Shown: piece by piece, positions 57,944-64,000 of the stretch
Position numbering within the stretch: position 1 is the stretch's first letter
Layout of the letters: each line of letters starts with the position of its first letter
Assembly: GCA_028278675.1 (NCBI GenBank)
Contig: JAQAJJ010000002.1
Coordinates: 1 to 64,000, forward strand
Reading direction: 5' to 3'
Origin: Candidatus Azophilus lithoversatilis
GTDB taxonomy: Bacteria > Pseudomonadota > Gammaproteobacteria > Pseudomonadales > Azotimanducaceae
Length of the DNA stretch: 64,000 nt
Position numbers and translations under genes: made by a program
Notes under the pieces: generated by a model
Databases searched by the model: none
What the model saw: the letters and a program-made list of their open reading frames with translations, nothing else
What the model was told of the DNA's origin: nothing

Positions 57944-60900
57944 CTATCCCGTCTCCTCCAATCCAGCCGCGACGAGCCGCTTGGCGCGACCATGGAACCA
58001 AATCCGCGCCGGCAGCGCGACATCCATCCACTCCGTCAACTGGAACATCCATACCAGGCATTCACTCTGGGATGCTGGCAGCCGTCCAGCGACTTCGGCC
58101 AAACGCTCTTCAAGCCAAAGGAACCACTCGCGTTCCGCCCGATGCGCGGCGGCCGCTTGCATCAACGTGTGCACCGCAGACTCCACCTCCGGCCCCCGCC
58201 GCACCTCGCCCGCGCATGCGGCTACCGCGGCACCGACCGCGTTCGCCAGCGCAGTGTCCCCCGTCGCCGCCGCGACGACGCTCGCAGCATGCAACTGAAC
58301 AGCGACGACCGAGTACTCCACCGTCCCTGCCTGATCCACGATCGATTCCACGAGGGCCAATACTCTGGCACGCTCGCCACTGCCTACGACGAACATCTGC
58401 GAGATCCCCGCCACCATCGCCAGACTCGTCGTCGGCTCTTCCGTTCGCCAGGACTCAGCAATCAAGGTTTCGACCCCCTCGGGTACCGGGGCATTGGGCA
58501 GGACATGCACCTCAGCCGGTCCACACGACGACAACACGGCACCGACGGATTCGCGACGCATTCGCGAAAGCTCGGCCTCGATCTCGGCCGCCATAGGCAC
58601 GTCCCTGCCCATCGCGGAGTGTCGCTCCATCAACTGTCCGAGGCGCAACACAACCTCCCAACGCAGCGCTCCGATTCTCGGACTGTGACCTAGAACCAGC
58701 GGCTCGATCCGGCAATCGGCCAAGCGACGAAGGCTTCCAGCCGGGGTCTGTTGCTCCCTGCACCATTTCTCGATCTGTTCAACCTCCGGCAGTGCCCCGC
58801 AGACAACCGATGTGCGAACGATCAAGCCAGCCTGCATCCAGGCGCACATGCGCCTCCAGAACCCGGGGCAACCCGCCGCCCCTGGCACGAGACCCACACT
58901 GTCCATCTCAAAGTCCGCCAGGACCTCAAACAACTGGTAGCCGTCGTAGCCTTCGGGGTAGCCGAGGCGCTCGTCGAGCAACGTCCTCGCAGCTGTTTCC
59001 GCGATTTCCCGGAAGGGTTCGCGACCCACACGGTAGAGCGCCACGTCCATGGCGCCAAGCAGCGCTATCGGATTGCCCCCGACCGGCATCGACGCCAAAG
59101 CTCCCAGCACAATCTCGTCGCCAACTCCTTCAAGCCACGCCCCGGGACTCAGGTCATCCCGCAATGCGCCGAGACAGCAGATATCGAGCCCTTCGGCCAC
59201 GTCCGCGTCGACAAGCGAACGACGGTACGGGACCAGTTCTTCGGCGAAGTACCGCTCAGGGTCCTCGCCCATCGGAACGGGGCCGCAAAAAAGCTCCCAA
59301 TAGGATCGCGACCGCGGTACCAGATCGTCTAGAGCCAGCCGCCACCCTGAGAGAATCCCTGCTGCCAACTGCGATTGGACTGCCGCAACCCCCGCTGTTC
59401 TCTCTGCGAACACAACCGACACCTCCTCGGCAGCCAACGGCCTCGACTCGACATGCTCCAGCAGCGCCCGGCTTCCGGAAGCCGTCGGACCGAGCTGGCC
59501 TAGTGTCCGTCGGAGCACCTCTTCCCGCGCCGACGCATCGCTGCAGACCAGGGTCAAGTCCGGCACCTCTACGCGTTGCGCGTTACCATCCTCATCGGTC
59601 CATCGCAGCTCCGGCCCGCCTCCCGCAAGGATCAGTTCAATATCCGGCCCCTCGAGCCCAGCAATTTTCACCTCCCCGGCCCCGCCTAAAACGTCCACTG
59701 CCGAATCGACCAGGTCGTTTACCGCGACCCGAACAGCGCCAAGAATCTGCAGCACTTGCCTCGATTTAAGTCCGCAGTCGCTCGCCAACTCCGGATCGTC
59801 GTGCATCATCCGTTCCTGCAGGTCTTCTGGAAGAGCGTTAAGAAATGCTGCACCCAACATCTCCCGATGCTCGGTTAGCGCCCCGATGGTTGACCATGTC
59901 TCGCACGCCGCACTCTCGATGATTTTCGGACTAGACGTCCTGAGCGGGCCTAGTACGGATCGCTCAAGCCACACCCGGTACGCCGAACGCCTTGCAGCTT
60001 GCGCCATTGGCGGCGCCATCAACAGCATGCCCACTCGTCGCGAGACGAGAGCCTCGAACGGTGTCGGCGATTCCGTACCCGTCGACTCGTTGCGCACAAG
60101 GTGCGTTGCAACCGGCAGGTGCCGCCACACCCATGTCGCAAGTACTGCCGCAGCTTCCTCGTCGATCGACCCATCCGCCCACAGCGTCCTCACGACTTCG
60201 ACGCTGGCGATGGCCAGTCCTTCGGACAAGGTTCGCGCTTCTTCACCCTTCAACAGCCCGGATGCGTCGAACCTGTTGACCGTTTGGCGAAGGGTCCTGA
60301 GCTCGGCGCTCTCCAATACGCGACCTCCCTCGACTTCCGCGTCCAACAGATGCGTGAGCAGCTCTTCCGACTCCACCGGCACGAACGCAAAACCCGCCTC
60401 GCGCAACCTGTGTCTAGCGCCCCAGTAATCGGCATCCTCGATGACGCCGTGCGAGCGCAAGTATCTGAGCACGTCCAATGCGCAAACGACGAGGACCGAC
60501 TTCCCGCTCGGATCCTCGCTGGCCGGATGGCTGTTGATGAAGCGGTCGTCCACACACAGCGCGTCGCATGCTCCACAACCGAACAACAGCCCCTCGATCG
60601 AACTCACGCTCGGCACGCTCCCAAGCCCGTCCTCCGATCGTTCCGGGGGGCGGGGCAGCAACGACACTTTGCCGGACTCCATTGCGCCCCTCAGCGAGTC
60701 CCTTATCGCCTCAACCGCTTCGGCCAAGTCGTCCCCGGCCTCGCCGGCATCCACGAACGCGTTCGTCTCCTCCGCGACGCGCCCGTGCACACGCAGATCA
60801 AGCCCGCTGTTCGCCATCTGTTCCAGCACCCGTGCGGACTGCAGGTAGGACAGCGCGAGTCCGTCCAGATGGATCGGGCCATCCAAGACCGATTGGGACA

Positions 60901-63900
60901 ACGGTTCCCCCGCCGTCTCTCCCTGGCTCGCCATGAAGGCCATTGCCCGCTCGTGTTGATCCCTGTCGATACGACCGGTCCGGCGCGCTGCAATGCATAG
61001 GTCCGCTGGCGACACGATGAGATCGTCGTACGCCGACGTGTCGGCGTTCTCCAGCATCGACGATCCCACCTTGTAGATCGGGCTGGCGCAGACCGCCACA
61101 CCGTTCTCCTCCCTGCTCGCCTCGAGCAGTACTGCCAATTCCGCTCCCACTTCGTCCACGAGCTTCCGCGCCGGAACAGCCGAGCGCTCGATGACGTTGA
61201 TCCGCCCCCGCTCCAAGAGCCTCCTTGCCTGCCTCGCTGACTCGACGCGGACGGGCTGATGAAAACGCGCTTCCGCCCTCTCGACGAACAAGCAACCCAT
61301 GAGATCCGGCGCCACCTTGACGTGACTAAACGCCCCCAGCGCCACATCGAGCAAACCGAGCCGCGCGAGTACCATGATCGAGGTCACGTCCAGCCCGACC
61401 GTCCAACTGTCCTTCACATCCCTAGGGTTCCGCGTCCCGGACACTACCGGTATCAGCGGACGTCGCCTCCCGTCCCTGATTCCCATCGGCCGTTCCTCCA
61501 ACAGGATGCGCGATACCGGAGTGTTCAACGCTCCCGCCGCCAGTACGATCGGCAACGCTCCATCGAGGAGCTTCCGCTCGATGTCCTCATTGCGTTCACG
61601 CATCCGCGGCAGCCAGTCGTTGACGACCTTTTGGTAATCAGCTGCCCAGATCGGGCCCTCCTCGGACGAGTGCTCCAGCGCTCTCGCCAACCACTGCGCG
61701 TCAGCGTCTTCGTCCCTCCCAAGCTCGACGTGGATCCCATGGGCGGCAATCAGCGCGCGCGGATCCTCGGGCTCCTTCTCGGCCGCCAATCTTGCCAATT
61801 GCACGGCCCGCTCCGACGACTGCCCGCCCTGGCTTGCGAGGCGCGCCAGCATCAGCAGCACTTCCGCGTCATGCTTCGTCCGCCGACCCCACTCGCGATC
61901 AACGATGGAAGATAGGCGCTCCCAGTCGCCGGTCGCCACCGCGATATTCACATCGAGACTTAGATCGTTCCGTTGGGTCCGTGCGTTCAACAGTCCGTCA
62001 TTGATCGCCCACGACTCCCTAATCCGTCCCTCATGGAACAGACCCCACGCGAGCGCGGACTTCATGTCGTCGCTTTGCGCGACGATCCTCGAATTCCCTT
62101 CCAAGAAAGCCACCACTGACGGGTGGTCTGTCGGCGGTCGACTCAGTACGCCGACCACCTCGTACGCGTTGTCCAGAGTGGGTTCACGCGAGAACAACTC
62201 CCGGACGAGCAGTTCCACCTTCGTCCAGTCCTCCTGCGCCTTCAGGTAGCCGATGAGGTTTCGCAGGTCGATCAGCTCGTTCGAATCCTCATACAGCGCC
62301 TCCAGTTGCTCCCGCGGATCGCCTCCTCCCGCAGTATGGAGCGCAACCTCCATGCGTTTACGCGCCTCGTCGACTACAAGGTCATGTCGGTCCTCCAATA
62401 CCGCCCGGGCTCGCTCGCTCTGACCGTCGGCCAAGAGCGCCTCAAACAACGCGACCGTAGTCATGGACGTTCCCAGGACGCGGTCAAGCCTCTCGAAGCG
62501 TTTCTCAACATACGTGGCGAACTCCCGCGGACCCATGGTGCTCTGATTCAGCAGACACTCCGCGAACACCTCCTCATCCACGAGACCACCGAACTGTTCC
62601 CGTTTCCCCAGCTCCTCTCGCAACGCACGACCGTCGAAATCGATCCCGAAAGCCCAAGCGAGCGAAACTAGGCCCACGCCTCTGTCTCTCTCCTCCAAGC
62701 GTGCCTGCACCTTCCGACGGCCCCTCGCTACTCCGTCCCCATCGGGGTTCATGAGCTCAAGCCAGCATTGCCAAGCGGCCACGCGCTCCACGATCCTATT
62801 GCCCGCAAGAGCCGGCAGACTGCCTTCGACGAACGTGAAACACTCAACTGCCCGCGAGTGCCGCTCCTTCGCCCCGTCCTCCAAGTTCGGACGAATCCCC
62901 ATGTACGTCGGAAGGCCTTCTAGGGCCAAACCTCTCCGCTCGGCAGGTAGCAGCAGCGCGGCGTTGATCGTCCCTTCGAGCATTGCCAGGGTCGGCACCC
63001 AACGAGACGCCGACGCCAGCACCCTCAAGCCTTCGGCAGCCTCCTCCCATCGCCCCGACTTGGCCAAGCAAACGCCCCACTCGTGCCATCCCAGATCCTC
63101 GAAGTGATCCGGATTCTTGTTCGGATGCACATCCTCGAACCACTGCAACGCCGCCTCCGGTCCCCGGAAGCGGTGCAACACTCCGAACAGTACCGACCTT
63201 GCCGACGGGCTAGCGACGTCGCGAAGCAGTTGGATCGCGCCATCCTCGTCATCCTCCGTTGACTTGAGCAGGGCATCCACAATCCGCAAATCGCTGTCGC
63301 CGTACGCCTCCGGCAGTTCTTCTCGCATCAGGCGCGCGTCCACGACGGTTTCGGTACTGGACGCCAATAGTCTGCTCGCCCAATAGCACACGGAGTTCCT
63401 CGCTCGTTCAGGCGCCATAGCCAGATCGTCTTGCTCGACCCTTCGCCAAAGCGCCCTCACCCGAGCGACGGCGTCCTCGAAGTCAAACATCCTCCAGGCC
63501 AGAATGGCCGACAGTTCCTCGTCTGCGATCTTCCCGAGCGCCTCCCGACCAGCCGCATCCACAGTCGATGCTCGGTCGATCCGGTCCCCTATCCGATCGA
63601 TCTGCCGGACTACTTCGCTGTGTCCCGCCTGGATCATGCCCGCTACCGGCCGCTGCTCTCGCGGCATGGAAGCGAAGTACCCTGCGGTCAGAGTCGCAAC
63701 TACCACATCGATTGGCACTTCAGCGAAACGAGCCGCTTCTCCCGTCTGCTCCGAGTAACTCTCGGCAAGGCGTCCCCGGATCCCCACTTCATCGTTGGCC
63801 TCCTGTCCCATCACATGCGCCCTGGCAATCGCCAGGAACCCGTCCTCGACTTCCGCGAGTTCCAACCAACTGCGCACCATCGGCTTACGGAAAAAATCCG

Positions 63901-64000
63901 GGGCAACGTACGTTTGCTCCCATGCCATCAGCACCGATCGCCACCAACCGTCGTCGACGCTGCCGCCCCGCAATCGACCCAGAGTTTCCTTCAGCACACT
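57944..64000 (-). CDS. giant helical-repeat protein with split PIN-like domain, 5' end outside window
   Basis: At least 2017 residues are visible and the frame is still open at the window edge, so the start is not seen. The first 800 residues are alpha-helical with TPR-like pairs (for example EWGVCLAKSGRWEEAAEGL and ARLAAEKEPEDPRALIAAHG). A PIN-like domain begins at TVGLDVTSIMVLARLGLLDV (Asp870) and seems to end around residue 1200 (ALCVDDRFINS with Asp1150 and Asp1151, then LDVLRYLRSHGVIEDADY), with about 250 residues inserted. The remaining 800 residues are helical without recognised domains. I know no characterised protein of this layout. Its place beside restriction genes suggests a defence effector; that is inference. 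Confidence 0.7.
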   Translation of the reverse strand, partial: SVLKETLGRLRGGSVDDGWWRSVLMAWEQTYVAPDFFRKPMVRSWLELAEVEDGFLAIARAHVMGQEANDEVGIRGRLAESYSEQTGEAARFAEVPIDVVVATLTAGYFASMPREQRPVAGMIQAGHSEVVRQIDRIGDRIDRASTVDAAGREALGKIADEELSAILAWRMFDFEDAVARVRALWRRVEQDDLAMAPERARNSVCYWASRLLASSTETVVDARLMREELPEAYGDSDLRIVDALLKSTEDDEDGAIQLLRDVASPSARSVLFGVLHRFRGPEAALQWFEDVHPNKNPDHFEDLGWHEWGVCLAKSGRWEEAAEGLRVLASASRWVPTLAMLEGTINAALLLPAERRGLALEGLPTYMGIRPNLEDGAKERHSRAVECFTFVEGSLPALAGNRIVERVAAWQCWLELMNPDGDGVARGRRKVQARLEERDRGVGLVSLAWAFGIDFDGRALREELGKREQFGGLVDEEVFAECLLNQSTMGPREFATYVEKRFERLDRVLGTSMTTVALFEALLADGQSERARAVLEDRHDLVVDEARKRMEVALHTAGGGDPREQLEALYEDSNELIDLRNLIGYLKAQEDWTKVELLVRELFSREPTLDNAYEVVGVLSRPPTDHPSVVAFLEGNSRIVAQSDDMKSALAWGLFHEGRIRESWAINDGLLNARTQRNDLSLDVNIAVATGDWERLSSIVDREWGRRTKHDAEVLLMLARLASQGGQSSERAVQLARLAAEKEPEDPRALIAAHGIHVELGRDEDADAQWLARALEHSSEEGPIWAADYQKVVNDWLPRMRERNEDIERKLLDGALPIVLAAGALNTPVSRILLEERPMGIRDGRRRPLIPVVSGTRNPRDVKDSWTVGLDVTSIMVLARLGLLDVALGAFSHVKVAPDLMGCLFVERAEARFHQPVRVESARQARRLLERGRINVIERSAVPARKLVDEVGAELAVLLEASREENGVAVCASPIYKVGSSMLENADTSAYDDLIVSPADLCIAARRTGRIDRDQHERAMAFMASQGETAGEPLSQSVLDGPIHLDGLALSYLQSARVLEQMANSGLDLRVHGRVAEETNAFVDAGEAGDDLAEAVEAIRDSLRGAMESGKVSLLPRPPERSEDGLGSVPSVSSIEGLLFGCGACDALCVDDRFINSHPASEDPSGKSVLVVCALDVLRYLRSHGVIEDADYWGARHRLREAGFAFVPVESEELLTHLLDAEVEGGRVLESAELRTLRQTVNRFDASGLLKGEEARTLSEGLAIASVEVVRTLWADGSIDEEAAAVLATWVWRHLPVATHLVRNESTGTESPTPFEALVSRRVGMLLMAPPMAQAARRSAYRVWLERSVLGPLRTSSPKIIESAACETWSTIGALTEHREMLGAAFLNALPEDLQERMMHDDPELASDCGLKSRQVLQILGAVRVAVNDLVDSAVDVLGGAGEVKIAGLEGPDIELILAGGGPELRWTDEDGNAQRVEVPDLTLVCSDASAREEVLRRTLGQLGPTASGSRALLEHVESRPLAAEEVSVVFAERTAGVAAVQSQLAAGILSGWRLALDDLVPRSRSYWELFCGPVPMGEDPERYFAEELVPYRRSLVDADVAEGLDICCLGALRDDLSPGAWLEGVGDEIVLGALASMPVGGNPIALLGAMDVALYRVGREPFREIAETAARTLLDERLGYPEGYDGYQLFEVLADFEMDSVGLVPGAAGCPGFWRRMCAWMQAGLIVRTSVVCGALPEVEQIEKWCREQQTPAGSLRRLADCRIEPLVLGHSPRIGALRWEVVLRLGQLMERHSAMGRDVPMAAEIEAELSRMRRESVGAVLSSCGPAEVHVLPNAPVPEGVETLIAESWRTEEPTTSLAMVAGISQMFVVGSGERARVLALVESIVDQAGTVEYSVVAVQLHAASVVAAATGDTALANAVGAAVAACAGEVRRGPEVESAVHTLMQAAAAHRAEREWFLWLEERLAEVAGRLPASQSECLVWMFQLTEWMDVALPARIWFHGRAKRLVAAGLEETG

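Overview
The window is chromosomal DNA of a GC-rich gammaproteobacterium and contains the replication-origin neighbourhood. The left-to-right order polA, DUF2782, thrB, ergothioneine and cytochrome-oxidase assembly genes, aroE, tsaC, dprA, def, fmt, rsmB, trkA, trkH, lpxL-like, tag, plsC, gyrB, recF, dnaN, dnaA, oriC, rpmH, rnpA, yidD, yidC, mnmE closely follows the Pseudomonas origin region. Several features (purE inside the dprA cluster, a delta-class carbonic anhydrase, abundant repeats, start codons and gene remnants) show that it is not Pseudomonas itself. I cannot name the genus from sequence alone; an environmental or host-associated lineage is a guess.

Layout. 1-1.2 kb: PIN-domain toxin, three tandem 86-87 bp repeats and a DUF5808 mini-protein. 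1.2-5.2 kb: polA diverging from DUF2782-thrB. 5.3-8.4 kb: a small accessory insertion with a broken glycine-rich/HNH gene pair and an RloB-RloA (AbiL-type) phage-defence pair. 8.5-16.8 kb: a long leftward run holding egtB-egtD (ergothioneine), sco1-ctaB-ctaA (haem A and copper supply for cytochrome oxidase), aroE, tsaC, purE and dprA. 17-22.6 kb: rightward def-fmt-rsmB-trkA-trkH. 22.7-31.3 kb: lpxL-like and tag (leftward), plsC (rightward), then the leftward dnaA-dnaN-recF-gyrB replication cluster. 31.3-32 kb: oriC. 32-35.9 kb: rightward rpmH-rnpA-yidD-yidC-mnmE. 36-42 kb: redox and hydrolase genes (ribH with a flavoprotein, amidohydrolase, MAPEG, FAD monooxygenase, esterase). 42.3-64 kb: an accessory/defence island with vapBC, delta carbonic anhydrase, a DUF3883 nuclease-like protein, fragments of AbiEii, a methyltransferase and an NRPS, an EcoRII-type restriction-modification pair, two overlapping tyrosine integrases, a decayed Eco57I-type restriction-modification locus with a CopG-like regulator, and the 3' 6 kb of a giant protein with a split PIN-like domain that runs off the right edge.

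The most unusual signal that is not a gene family is a dispersed element of about 87 bp (29 codons) present six times. Three copies are in tandem, one supplies the N-terminus of Tag and one supplies the C-terminus of YidD, both translated in the same element frame; the sixth lies behind mnmE. It behaves like the protein-coding palindromic elements of Rickettsia. A second repeat family (two copies) and a paired-hairpin element at convergent gene ends also occur. Several accessory genes carry frameshifts or in-frame TAG codons, so the island is partly degenerate, or the assembly carries indel errors there.
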